Shown here: positions 40,917 through 49,632 of the stretch, piece by piece
Position numbering within the stretch: the first letter of the stretch is position 1
How the letters are laid out: every line of letters begins with the position of its first letter
Source of the DNA: Caballeronia glebae
GTDB lineage: Bacteria > Pseudomonadota > Gammaproteobacteria > Burkholderiales > Burkholderiaceae
Assembly: GCF_001545035.1 (NCBI RefSeq)
Contig: NZ_FCOJ02000001.1
Span: 124,001 to 188,000 of the forward strand
Reading direction: 5' to 3'
DNA length: 64,000 bases
Notes under the pieces: generated by a model
Told to the model about the DNA's origin: nothing
What the model saw: the letters and a program-made list of their open reading frames with translations, nothing else
The model's database searches: none
Translations under genes and position numbers: made by a program

Positions 40917-41630
40917 CTACCGCAACACGGCGAGCGCCTCGTCCATCTGCGACTGCGCGAGGCGGTTCAACTCCTGCGGAACCTGACATTCGAGCGGCAG
41001 GCAAGGCGTGACGATCACGCGGATGTGCCCGCCGCGATCCGGCCAGCCTTTCGCCGGCCAGACCTTGCCCGCGTCGTGCACGACGGGCACGACCGGCACT
41101 TTCGTTGCGCACGCGAGACGCACGCCGCCCGACGCCAGCTTGAGCGGCGCATCGTGCGCGACGCGCGTGCCTTCCGGAAAAATCACGACCGAATCGCCTT
41201 TTTTCAGCCGGTCGGCGCATTCACGCGTGACGGCGGCGTGCGCCTGACGGATCGAGCCGCGATCGAGGCTCACCATGTCGAGTCCGCGCAGCACCCAGCC
41301 GAAAAACGGAACGTTCATGAGTTCGTGTTTGAACACGAAGCTGATGCGCCGGGGAAACAGCGCCATGAACGAGAGCGTTTCCCAGGTCGATTCGTGGCGC
41401 GACAGGATGATGCACGGCCCGTCAGGCAGATGCTCCAGTCCTTCGACCGAGCACGTGACGCCGGTGATCACGCGCATCATCGCGACCATCGCGCGGCACC
41501 AGAGCCTCGCGAGCCGGTAACGCCCGTTGCGGCCGACGAACGGAAACAGCGGCAGGATCAGGGTCGACCAGACAATGCCGCTGCCGAGCACATAGGTTGC
41601 AAATAGCCACTTGACGAGGGTGCGTCGCAT
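40917..41630 (-). CDS. plsC: 1-acyl-sn-glycerol-3-phosphate acyltransferase (PlsC-like)
   Basis: 237 residues from the ATG at 41630. Membrane helix at 1-30, then block I SRHESTWET, block II FKHELMNVPFFGW, block III VVIFPEGTR, block IV VVPVVHDAG. Block I reads H-x4-E instead of the textbook H-x4-D, a variant I associate with beta-proteobacterial PlsC proteins. It makes phosphatidic acid from lysophosphatidic acid. Convergent with the response regulator gene (7-base gap). Confidence 0.87.
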   Translation of the reverse strand: MRRTLVKWLFATYVLGSGIVWSTLILPLFPFVGRNGRYRLARLWCRAMVAMMRVITGVTCSVEGLEHLPDGPCIILSRHESTWETLSFMALFPRRISFVFKHELMNVPFFGWVLRGLDMVSLDRGSIRQAHAAVTRECADRLKKGDSVVIFPEGTRVAHDAPLKLASGGVRLACATKVPVVPVVHDAGKVWPAKGWPDRGGHIRVIVTPCLPLECQVPQELNRLAQSQMDEALAVLR

Positions 41631-41785
41631 CGGGAATAGCAGGATGACGGGTAGGGGACGAACGGCGGGAATCCGCAAGCATAGCGTATCGGCCGAAACG
41701 CGCCGGGACGGCATCGCGCGTCATGCGGCGTCATCGAACCGATGCAACAATGGAGCCCGGTGAAACACAGCAAGGACGATGCGCA

Positions 41786-42775
41786 ATGGAAAACCAATCG
41801 CCGGTGCAATTCGACGAAGGCATGCTTGACGTGGGCGAAGGTCACTCGATTTACTGGCGCGCGCAAGGCCCGCGCGACGCGCCCGTGATGCTCGTCGTGC
41901 ACGGCGGTCCCGGCGGCGCGATGAACATCAAATGGGCCGAGGTGCTCGAACAGGACGAATGGCGTGTCGTGTTCTTCGATCAGCGCGGCTGCGGCAAGTC
42001 CACGCCGTTCGGCAAGCTGGAGTCGAACGGCATTGCTGCGCTCGTCCACGACATGGAGAAGCTGCGCGTCGCGTTGCAGATCGAGCAATGGGCGATTTTC
42101 GGCGGCTCGTGGGGCACGACGCTCGGGCTCGCGTATGGCGTGGCGCATCCGGAGCGCTGCACGGGCTTTCTGCTGCGCGGCATTTTCCTTGCGCGGCGCG
42201 AGGACATCGACTGGTTCCTGTGGGACGTGCGGCGCGTGTTCCCCGAGGCGCATCGGGCCTTTCTCGACGCGATCGAGGCGGCGTGCGGCAAGCGTCCCGC
42301 GAACGCGCAGGACATACTGCGGATGACCGAAGCGCCGCTCGCACGCTTCGACGAGGCCGGGACGCGGCTCGCGCGCGCATGGACGCAGTACGAGACGACG
42401 CTTTCCGTCGTCAACAAGCCCGAGAAGGAACCGGCCGAGGAAGAGAAACGTCCGAGCGCCGAAGCCAACGCGGCGGCGATTTCCATGGCGCTGCTCGAAC
42501 GTCACTACATGGCGAACGAATTGCCGCCGACGCCGCTGTTGCCGCTCATCGAGCGCATCGCGCATCTGCCTTGTTGGATCGTGCACGGCCGCTTCGACAT
42601 GGTGTGTCCGCCCGATCAGGCGCTCGATCTCGCGGCGCGCTGGCCGGGCGCGGACCTGGCCGTCGTGAACGCAGCGGGGCACTGGACTTTCGAGCCGGGC
42701 AATCTCGCGGCATTGCGCGCGGGCGCGGCGGCGCTCGCCAAGGCGATCGCGCAGACGAAGCGCGCGAGCGCCTGA
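41786..42775 (+). CDS. Proline iminopeptidase-like alpha/beta hydrolase
   Basis: 329 residues, peptidase family S33 type. Oxyanion block HGGPGGAM (39-46), DQRGCGKSTP, nucleophile Ser108 in GGSWGTTLGLAY, acid Asp in HGRFDMVCPP and His in AAGHWTFEP. It likely removes N-terminal proline from small peptides, though relatives act on other esters or amides. A cap domain (about 150-250) includes an acidic linker (EKEPAEEEKRP). Confidence 0.87.
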   Translation: MENQSPVQFDEGMLDVGEGHSIYWRAQGPRDAPVMLVVHGGPGGAMNIKWAEVLEQDEWRVVFFDQRGCGKSTPFGKLESNGIAALVHDMEKLRVALQIEQWAIFGGSWGTTLGLAYGVAHPERCTGFLLRGIFLARREDIDWFLWDVRRVFPEAHRAFLDAIEAACGKRPANAQDILRMTEAPLARFDEAGTRLARAWTQYETTLSVVNKPEKEPAEEEKRPSAEANAAAISMALLERHYMANELPPTPLLPLIERIAHLPCWIVHGRFDMVCPPDQALDLAARWPGADLAVVNAAGHWTFEPGNLAALRAGAAALAKAIAQTKRASA

Positions 42776-42778
42776 CGC

Positions 42779-44122
42779 TCAGAAAATCGCGGGCGTCGCT
42801 TCCGTGAGCCGGCGCCAGTCGAGATCTGCGCCGATCACGACTGGCTTCGCGGCGCGCTGCGTCGCGATCGTGAGCGTCACGCACAAGGACGTGCCCGTCA
42901 CCGAAAGATACGGCGCGCTCGTGATCACTTGCTGCGGCTTCGCGTGGGCATCGACGAAATACGGGCGATTGTCCCAGCGCCCGGTCGAAGGATCGGCGAT
43001 CGGCGCGAACCGCTCGGTCGGCGCTTTCGCGGCCGCGCCCGCCAGTCCAGGCATGAACTCGCGGCCGCCCTGATCGAGGAAGAAACAACTGAGCGTGGAC
43101 GGCTGCGCGAGCAGGTCGGCGCAGGCGGCTTCGGTCGTCGCGCCCGACGCGAAGCGCCGCGCCGCCTGCGTGAGACCCGCGCGATAGGGCAGCAGAAGCA
43201 GGTCGCCCGAGAGGCGCTCGGTGCGGCGCATCTGCGCGAGCGTGTTGAACACGCTTTCGAATAGCGGCGTGGCCGCGCCGCGCTCGGCGAGTTGCGCCGA
43301 TGGCATGCCGAGTAGATAACCCTGCACGAAATCGACGTTCGAGCGCGCGGCAAGCATCAGATCCTCGTTCGTCTCGATGCCTTCGGCGACCACGAACATG
43401 CCCGACTCGTGCAGCAGATCGACGAGCTTCGGCAACAGCGCGTCGCGCATGTGGGCGCTTTTCGCGCGCACGAGACTGCGATCGAGCTTGACGATGTCCG
43501 GCCGCAGCGTGAGCAGCCGGTCGATGTTGGAATGCCCCGCGCCGAAATCGTCCACCGCGACGAGAAAGCCCTGCGCGCGAAAAGCACGCGTCGCGCGCGC
43601 GATTTCGGCGACGTCCGTGCCGCCGGATTCGAGCACTTCGATCACCACTTGCTCGGGCGCGAGACCGGATTCGCGCGTCGCCGAAGCGAGCCGCGCGGCA
43701 TAGCCGGGATCGGTAAAAGTCGCGGGATTGATATTGACGAAGAGCCAGTGCGCGGCCGGCAGCATGGGCGCGGCATTGTGCAGATGCGTGAGATGGCTCA
43801 TCCGGTCGAGCTCGGTCAGCTTACCCGCGACGATCGCGCGCCCGAAGAGATCGAACGGCCCGACGAGCGTGCCGTCGCATGCTTCGCCGCGCAACAGCGC
43901 CTCGTAGCCCACTTCGCGTTGATGCGGCAGGCTGTAGATCGGTTGCAGATGCGTGCGCAGCCTGATGCCGTCGACGACCTCCGTGTGTCCGGTCGGCACG
44001 TTCAGGCGCGCTCGCGCGACGTCCGCGGCGCGGCACTCGCAGACGGCATACGGGAAGCGAGCGCCGGCGGACGAACGCGCAAAGGAGCAGTCAGGTCGAT
44101 GAACGGCACGGCAGTCACGCAT
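42779..44122 (-). CDS. EAL-domain c-di-GMP phosphodiesterase with YkuI-like C-terminal sensor domain
   Basis: 447 residues from the ATG at 44122; a GTG at 43999 would remove 41 odd N-terminal residues and may be the true start. EAL domain (about 50-285) keeps the catalytic set: Glu74 (EALLR), Asn130, Glu162, Asp191-Asp192 (DDFGAG), Lys212, Glu247. The C-terminal half (about 290-447) has RPYFVDAHAKPQQVITSAPYLSVTGTSLCVTL, which resembles the PAS/Cache-like domain of B. subtilis YkuI. It has no GGDEF domain and no membrane helix. Predicted to degrade c-di-GMP to pGpG under ligand control. Confidence 0.82.
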   Translation of the reverse strand: MRDCRAVHRPDCSFARSSAGARFPYAVCECRAADVARARLNVPTGHTEVVDGIRLRTHLQPIYSLPHQREVGYEALLRGEACDGTLVGPFDLFGRAIVAGKLTELDRMSHLTHLHNAAPMLPAAHWLFVNINPATFTDPGYAARLASATRESGLAPEQVVIEVLESGGTDVAEIARATRAFRAQGFLVAVDDFGAGHSNIDRLLTLRPDIVKLDRSLVRAKSAHMRDALLPKLVDLLHESGMFVVAEGIETNEDLMLAARSNVDFVQGYLLGMPSAQLAERGAATPLFESVFNTLAQMRRTERLSGDLLLLPYRAGLTQAARRFASGATTEAACADLLAQPSTLSCFFLDQGGREFMPGLAGAAAKAPTERFAPIADPSTGRWDNRPYFVDAHAKPQQVITSAPYLSVTGTSLCVTLTIATQRAAKPVVIGADLDWRRLTEATPAIF

Positions 44123-44325
44123 TTCGGTGGGGATGAGCCCAATATCGGCCGATCGTGCGCAAACTTGAGCGCGAAGTCGTCTATCCGTCGAGAGGGCTTC
44201 GGCCGCCTTCCGGTTTGCCGCCGACGCCCGCGCGACCTATCTTTGTTGGTGCGATGCTACGATCCGCCTGCAACTTAAGCCGGGCAGCGCCCGTCGAAAG
44301 TCGCAACGAACCCCTAGAGAGAGAT

Positions 44326-44748
44326 ATGGCGCAACAGAAAACCAATCCCAAACTCGAGCAGGCGCTGACGCGCGGCGATCTCGCGATCCGCCAGGCCAAC
44401 TCGGGCCGCGCCACCGCAGTGCTGCGCGCCCTCGGAAAGATGATCGTCGAGGCGTCGGCGACGATCGGCGTCGAGGCGCACGTCGTCATTCACGACGGGG
44501 ACAAAATCTACGATCCCGCCGATGGCGTGTGGCCCCAGCAATTACTCGTGTCGCTCGATGGCCCGGTCGAAGATAACGATCCCGACGAGATTCGCACCAT
44601 CACGCTGCTCGCCGATACGCCCGCGACGATTTTCCGCTGCGAATGGCAACGCGCCGACGGCAATATCGGGCGGCAGGAAGGCCGTCCGCTCGCGATGGTC
44701 GCGTTCATTACCGACGTGGATATCCCCTGGCTCGACGACGAAGACTGA
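44326..44748 (+). CDS. Conserved hypothetical protein
   Basis: 140 residues from ATG 44326, preceded by AGAGAGA. Helical N-terminus (LEQALTRGDLAIRQANSGRATAVLRALGKMIVEA) then beta-rich, acidic C-terminus with Trp and Asp (DIPWLDDED). No domain recognised. A strong terminator follows at 44802, and the gene stands alone. Confidence 0.65.
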   Translation: MAQQKTNPKLEQALTRGDLAIRQANSGRATAVLRALGKMIVEASATIGVEAHVVIHDGDKIYDPADGVWPQQLLVSLDGPVEDNDPDEIRTITLLADTPATIFRCEWQRADGNIGRQEGRPLAMVAFITDVDIPWLDDED

Positions 44749-44801
44749 TTTTCTAATTCGTTTTAGCGGTTTTCATACTGTCGACATGATTATGTCGTGA
44801 T

Positions 44802-44835
44802 AAGCGGGCCTCCTTTGAAAGGACGCCCGCTTTTT
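44802..44835 (+). terminator. Strong Rho-independent terminator
   Basis: Two nested stems: AAGCGGGC with GCCCGCTT (outer) and TCCTTT with AAAGGA (inner) around a single G, with one unpaired C on each side, then TTTTT. A smaller hairpin CGACAT/ATGTCG (44782-44797) lies just upstream. Confidence 0.88.
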
Positions 44836-45296
44836 AATTTGGCCTCTCCCGCCCGCCTCGAATCCCAATCTTTGCGCTTTGGCCGTTTCGCACATTCTGC
44901 GAAGAAAAAATGTAAGCAAACGTTACCGAACCCCTTTTTTTAAGTGTTTTCCAGCGTTTACGCGATGATCCGCGACTGTTCGGCGAACGCTATTCTCCTG
45001 ATTGCCTCTCGCGTCGAGCGATGGCTGCTTACCCTCGTTCTTTCACCCTGATCGGGCTCGCATATTCCTGGACGGCATATGCATATTCGTTTGCGGCGAC
45101 TGCCGGCGATTGGCTACCTGCCAATTAGAAGCTTTCTTCCACTGAATTAGCCTGAAAGTTGCTGAGAAACAGTGGCAAGCGCGCACCTCGTTATTTGACT
45201 TCGTGAGAGGCTCGATTCGCCCGTGTAAGGAACCCACCAATAAACGTCCTCAACACGCGGCACTTTCCAATCGCCAAGAAAAAATGGGGTTTACAA
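44836..45296. other. Long intergenic region upstream of the FeeM-like gene
   Basis: About 460 bases, clearly more AT-rich than the flanks, without a convincing gene. It contains A/T runs near 44900-44945. A short minus-strand frame (45043-45240) lacks an SD and protein-like composition. Likely a long promoter or leader for the acyltransferase gene; no riboswitch fold recognised. Confidence 0.6.
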
Positions 45297-46073
45297 ATGG
45301 AACGTCTGAACCTTGCCAACAATGCCGCCGCTAACCAAACCGAATCGGCGGTTCGCCCGACTCTCACGGTCGTCCCCGCACTTCAGAAAACGGAGCGCAT
45401 GCCGTTTACTATTCGTATCGTCCAAGACGATGGCGGATTGCAGAAAGCCGTGAGCATCAGACGTTCGGCCTACGGGCGGCATCTGCCCGAATTCGCCGAA
45501 AAGATGACGATCGAGCAGTCGGATCGCGATCGCGGCTCGGCCGTGCTGTTGGCGGAATCGAAGCTGGACGGCGCGCCGCTCGGCACCATGCGCATTCAGA
45601 CCAATGCGTATGGTCCGCTCGCCGTCGAGCAGTCGGTGCGTCTGCCCGAGAATCTGGCGACCGGCCGCCTCGCGGAAGCGACGCGTCTGGGCGTCGCGGG
45701 CGGCATGGTTGGACGAGTAGTGAAGGTGGCGTTGTGCAAGGCGCTCTGGATGTTCTGCGAATTGCACGAGATCGATTACATGGTGATCACGGCGCGCACG
45801 CCGTTGGATCGGGAGTACGAGGCGATGCTGTTCAAGGATGTTTTCGGCGTCAACGAATTCCTGCCGATGTCGCACGTGGGCGGCCTGCCGCATCGCGTGC
45901 TCGCGAAAGATGTCGCCGCGGCGCGTCAGCGTTGGGAAGAAGCGCGTCATCCGCTCTTCAATTACATGGTGCACACGCATCATCCCGACATCGATTTGCA
46001 TTCTGTAGATTTATCTTTTGACTGGGAACCGGTACGATGCCCTGACGCTCCGTTGATGGCTTACGGCAGGTGA
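45297..46073 (+). CDS. FeeM-like N-acyltransferase (GNAT fold)
   Basis: 258 residues. N-terminal 30-residue tail, then FTIRIVQDDGGLQKAVSIRRSAYGRHLPEF, an acyltransferase core LLAESKLDGAPLGTMRIQTNAYGPLAVEQSVRLPE, and LAEATRLGVAGGMVGRVVKVALCKALWMFCELHEIDYMVITARTPLDREYEAMLFKDVFG. These motifs belong to N-acyl amino-acid synthase FeeM and related long-chain acyl transferases, a branch distantly related to LuxI. The acyl donor (acyl-ACP) and acceptor are unknown. GGGGT lies seven bases before the ATG. The GGDEF-EAL gene follows 157 bases later. Confidence 0.7.
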   Translation: MERLNLANNAAANQTESAVRPTLTVVPALQKTERMPFTIRIVQDDGGLQKAVSIRRSAYGRHLPEFAEKMTIEQSDRDRGSAVLLAESKLDGAPLGTMRIQTNAYGPLAVEQSVRLPENLATGRLAEATRLGVAGGMVGRVVKVALCKALWMFCELHEIDYMVITARTPLDREYEAMLFKDVFGVNEFLPMSHVGGLPHRVLAKDVAAARQRWEEARHPLFNYMVHTHHPDIDLHSVDLSFDWEPVRCPDAPLMAYGR

Positions 46074-46110
46074 AAAGCGCACGATCGTATTCAAGAAGGT
46101 AATAGCGAAT

Positions 46111-46135
46111 AACCGGACCAGGGAGCGGTCCGGTT
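46111..46135 (+). other. Hairpin between the FeeM-like and GGDEF-EAL genes
   Basis: Perfect 9-bp stem AACCGGACC with GGTCCGGTT, seven-base loop, followed by AAAAAA rather than T. Might stabilise or partly separate the two transcripts. Confidence 0.45.
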
Positions 46136-46230
46136 GGCCAAAAAAGCGGCGGCGCGCGGAGGTCTTCGAGTTCCGCTGCTGTCTGCGCCGGCGCATTTCG
46201 CGCTGGGCGCAAACGGGGGTTTTTCCAGGT

Positions 46231-49200
46231 ATGGCGTCGGTTATTTCAGCTTCCTTATCGAGATTCAGACGCACAGGCTCGTGGATCGACGACGCGCTGT
46301 ATGCGGTGGCCGTGTACGCCGTGCCTTTTCTGATTCTGCTCGGTACGATCGCCACGCTCTATTTTCTGCCGCGCCAATACGAAACGCGCGGCTCGCTTGC
46401 GCTCGAACTGCGAGTCGTCGCCGATAAAAGCGCGAGCATGAATCCCGCCGATGCGCTCGCGGCACTTCGCGGCGTGACGCCCATCTCGCGCTACAACACG
46501 CGTCTCTCCGAAAAGCCCGTCTGGTTCAGTTTCACGACGCCCAGCATGAGCGCCAGTTCGTCCACGGTCGTCGAATTGCCCTCGCGTCATGCGCAAACGC
46601 TTGCCTGCTGGAACGCGGACACGCTCGCGCCGCTCGGCGAGGCGAGCCGCGAAGCCTTGAGCGGCGAAATGCGCGCGGTCAAGGCCGGTTTCTCGATTCA
46701 GGCCGGAAGGCTGAAAGAACCGGAGAACATTCTCTGCCGGGGCACATTTTCCGGACCGGCGCAAATCAACGCATTTGCATGGGAATGGCAAGGCCTGCGT
46801 AATTCATCGCTCGATTTTCAGGAAAGCTCCGGACTCATCGCCGGCGGTTTGCTGACGCTCGCGGTATTCGTGTTCGTGACGGCGCTCATCAATCACGAGT
46901 GGACGTATGTGATTTTCGCCGTGTGGCTCGTCGGCAATCTGCGCCTCTGCGCAAATGCGATGGGCTGGGACATGCAATGGCTCGGCCGGGTATTGCCGTC
47001 GGAATTCATTCAACCGTTGCGGCAAATCACTTTCGCGGCCTATTACCTGCTCACGGCCGCGCTCTTTCAACAGCTTTTCCGGCGCGAGTTGCGCGTGGTC
47101 GGCTATCGCTGGCTGCTGCGCGTGATCCAGTATGTCGGCATCGTGCTGCTCGCCGCCGCGTTCGCGCTGCCTTATGAGCTTTTCATCCCGACGCTCTGGG
47201 TCATCGCCGGTTTCGGCATCTGCGTGCTGCTGTTTTTCCTCGCGCGACTCGTGTGGATGGCGCGCTCGCGAACCGTGCTCTGGTATGTCGCGTCGCTCGC
47301 GATCGTGCTGTTCGCCACGTTCTCCGAAGTGCTCGGCGCGGCCTTCGGGCTGAAGGTGCTCGTCGGCGGCGTCAATACGGTGATGGCCGCGCTGTCGTCG
47401 AGCATGATGGCGGCCTTCGCGATCGCCGAGCAGATGCGCGCCGAGCGAGATTTCCGCCGCCAGGCGCAGATGGAATTGCGCAACACCTATGAAGTCACGC
47501 CGATCGGCCTCTTCACGCTCGATTCCGACGGTCACTTCGTGCGCGCCAATCCCGCGTTGCGCGCGATGCTCGATCTGCAAAAGGCCGACTACAGGGCGCG
47601 GCACTGGAACGATTACTTCGAAGCCGGCGCGTGGGGCGCGCTGCAGGCGCTGGCCTCGAAGGGCAGCGACGGCGAGCTCGAAATGGGCGGCTCGCTCGAA
47701 CGCGGCACCGGCGAGCGCCGTTACATGTTGAAGGCGATCCGCTCGAACGGCTGGATCGAAGGCTCGCTGCAGGACACGACCGAACGCTCGAAAGCCGTCG
47801 AGCGGCTGCGTTTTCTCGCGGAACACGATTCGCTGACCGGCTCGCTGAACCGGCGCGGCGTCGAAAAGGCGATTGCGGCTCAAAGCGAAGAAACGCTGCC
47901 GTGGGCGCTGGCCTATGTGGACCTCGACCGCTTCAAGCTCGTCAACGATCTCTTCGGCCATCGCAGCGGCGACGAAGTGCTGCGCCAGGTCGCGGCACGC
48001 ACGCGCGCGCACTTCACGCGCAGCTATCCGGTCGGACGCATCGGCGGCGACGAGTTCGTCTGCGTGATGCACGACACGTCGATTGAAGACGCCATCGCGC
48101 AATGTCGCGAGCTCATTTCCATCCTCTCGGATGCGCCGTATCAGGTCGGCAATCGCGCGTTTCAGGTGAAGGCGTCGATCGGTCTCGTCGAATGCTCGCA
48201 GGGCGTGCGCGTGCAGGATGCGCTCTCACATGCGGATCGCGCGTGCCGGGAAGCGAAGAAGGTCGCGCACACGCATCTCGTCACGTACCGCAAGGGCGCC
48301 GCGGCGTTCGAGGAGCGCGCGGAGGAACTGAGGCTCGTCGAAACGCTCGGGCGCAACCGCCTGCCGCCGGGACTCTTCCTCGTGATGCAGCCGATCATGT
48401 CGCTTACCAAGCCGACCGAATCGCTCAACTTCGAAGTCCTGCTGCGCATGCGCGCGCCCGACGGCGCGACGCTGCCCGCCGGCAAGGTGATCGTCGCGGC
48501 GGAGGAATCGGGCAATATCGCGGCGATCGATCGCTGGGTCATCTCCACGCTGCTGGAGTGGATCGAGGTGCATCAGCATCGCCTCGACAACACGCAGTTC
48601 ATCTGCGTGAATCTCTCGGGCGGCTCGCTGAACGACGAGCAGTTCATGGAAGACATCTTCGCGCTCTTCGCGCGTCATCAGTCGATCGTGCATTACCTGT
48701 GTCTCGAAATTACGGAGAGCGTTGCGCTGCACGATCTGGAGAACACGCAGCGTTTCATCGCGCGCGTGCACGACATGGGCGGCAAGATCGCGCTCGACGA
48801 CTTCGGCGCGGGCTACACGTCGTTCAAATATCTGAAGGCGCTATCCGCCGATGCCCTCAAGATCGACGGCGAATTCGTGCGCTCGATGTGCGCGCATCCG
48901 GCCGATATCGCGATCGTCGAGGCGATCGTGGCGCTCGCGCGCAATCTCGGCATGCGCAGCGTCGCGGAGTGGGTCGAGGACATCGACACCTTGCGCGCGC
49001 TGCAGGAGATCGGCGTGGATTATGTGCAGGGCTTCCTCGTCGCGCGGCCGCAGGACAGCTCGGCGATTCTCGCGGCGAGTTCGGCCGCGAGCTTCGTCAA
49101 GGACCCGGAAGTGATCGCCTTCGTCGAAAGCCTGTCGGAGCCGGTGCAGGCGACCGTGCTCGACTACGAATGGCACGCGCGCGCTTCAGGCACGCACTGA
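46231..49200 (+). CDS. Membrane GGDEF-EAL protein with 7TM-DISM-like sensor and PAS domain
   Basis: 989 residues. Order: helix at about 22-44; periplasmic beta-rich domain (45-195) like 7TMR-DISM extracellular modules; seven membrane helices (about 205-405); PAS-like domain (about 420-520); diguanylate cyclase with intact GGDEF at 605-609 (GRIGGDEF); phosphodiesterase with EVLLR at 735-739, NLSGGSL, EITES, Asp856-Asp857 (DDFGAGYTS), Lys in KIDGEF and Glu in VAEWVED. The RxxD inhibitory site before GGDEF is absent. Both catalytic sets look functional, so the protein could make or break c-di-GMP depending on the sensor. Likely cotranscribed with the FeeM-like gene. Confidence 0.9.
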   Translation: MASVISASLSRFRRTGSWIDDALYAVAVYAVPFLILLGTIATLYFLPRQYETRGSLALELRVVADKSASMNPADALAALRGVTPISRYNTRLSEKPVWFSFTTPSMSASSSTVVELPSRHAQTLACWNADTLAPLGEASREALSGEMRAVKAGFSIQAGRLKEPENILCRGTFSGPAQINAFAWEWQGLRNSSLDFQESSGLIAGGLLTLAVFVFVTALINHEWTYVIFAVWLVGNLRLCANAMGWDMQWLGRVLPSEFIQPLRQITFAAYYLLTAALFQQLFRRELRVVGYRWLLRVIQYVGIVLLAAAFALPYELFIPTLWVIAGFGICVLLFFLARLVWMARSRTVLWYVASLAIVLFATFSEVLGAAFGLKVLVGGVNTVMAALSSSMMAAFAIAEQMRAERDFRRQAQMELRNTYEVTPIGLFTLDSDGHFVRANPALRAMLDLQKADYRARHWNDYFEAGAWGALQALASKGSDGELEMGGSLERGTGERRYMLKAIRSNGWIEGSLQDTTERSKAVERLRFLAEHDSLTGSLNRRGVEKAIAAQSEETLPWALAYVDLDRFKLVNDLFGHRSGDEVLRQVAARTRAHFTRSYPVGRIGGDEFVCVMHDTSIEDAIAQCRELISILSDAPYQVGNRAFQVKASIGLVECSQGVRVQDALSHADRACREAKKVAHTHLVTYRKGAAAFEERAEELRLVETLGRNRLPPGLFLVMQPIMSLTKPTESLNFEVLLRMRAPDGATLPAGKVIVAAEESGNIAAIDRWVISTLLEWIEVHQHRLDNTQFICVNLSGGSLNDEQFMEDIFALFARHQSIVHYLCLEITESVALHDLENTQRFIARVHDMGGKIALDDFGAGYTSFKYLKALSADALKIDGEFVRSMCAHPADIAIVEAIVALARNLGMRSVAEWVEDIDTLRALQEIGVDYVQGFLVARPQDSSAILAASSAASFVKDPEVIAFVESLSEPVQATVLDYEWHARASGTH

Positions 49201-49212
49201 GCGCGGCGCGCT

Positions 49213-49422
49213 TCAAACCGTCTTCATCTCGTTCAATACCTTCGCCGCCGCAATCGGAATGCGCGTGTCTTCCCATTGCGCGAGCCATTGAACCTCCTTG
49301 CGCGTGAAATAGCCCGGATGATTGCGCAGCGCGAACTGCAGCGAATCGACGATGTGATCGCGAATGATTTGCGGCGCGTTTTCGTCGTTGACGATCGCGT
49401 GAAGGGCTTCCAGGGTGCTCAT
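49213..49422 (-). CDS. Small hypothetical protein
   Basis: 69 residues from the ATG at 49422; a start at 49470 would add 16 residues. Helical with aromatic C-terminal half: LEALHAIVNDENAPQIIRDHIVDSLQFALRNHPGYFTRKEVQWLAQWED. Sequence looks protein-like rather than a shadow. No family recognised. It ends 12 bases from the GGDEF-EAL stop, convergent. Confidence 0.55.
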   Translation of the reverse strand: MSTLEALHAIVNDENAPQIIRDHIVDSLQFALRNHPGYFTRKEVQWLAQWEDTRIPIAAAKVLNEMKTV

Positions 49423-49530
49423 GATCTCGACGGGACAGGGTTGATCGGCGATGACGCTCCCGCCGAACATAACCGGCTAAAAATCCCGAAAAAAAATCCG
49501 CTGATGGCGCGCAGGAAGGCGCTTGCTAAA

Positions 49531-49558
49531 ATCGGCGCCGATGCTTTAAATAAAAGCA
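49531..49558. promoter_or_regulatory. Palindrome pair upstream of the ROK regulator
   Basis: ATCGGCGCCGAT (49531-49542) is a perfect 12-bp palindrome; it abuts a second inverted repeat TGCTTT-AAATA-AAAGCA (49542-49558). They lie 75-100 bases before the ROK start and are candidate operators for autoregulation. Confidence 0.4.
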
Positions 49559-49632
49559 CTGGAATTAATCAAACGGGGACGAATACATGAACCAAGGACG
49601 GCGCGCACGCCTGCGCCGCGAGGTCCGGACCG

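Noticed and set aside
45043-45240. 65-codon minus-strand frame
   Set aside because: No SD, no protein-like pattern, lies in the promoter region.
44836-45296. Possible c-di-GMP riboswitch ahead of the FeeM-like gene
   Set aside because: I could not find the paired stems and tetraloop-receptor sequence expected; only AT-rich DNA is visible.
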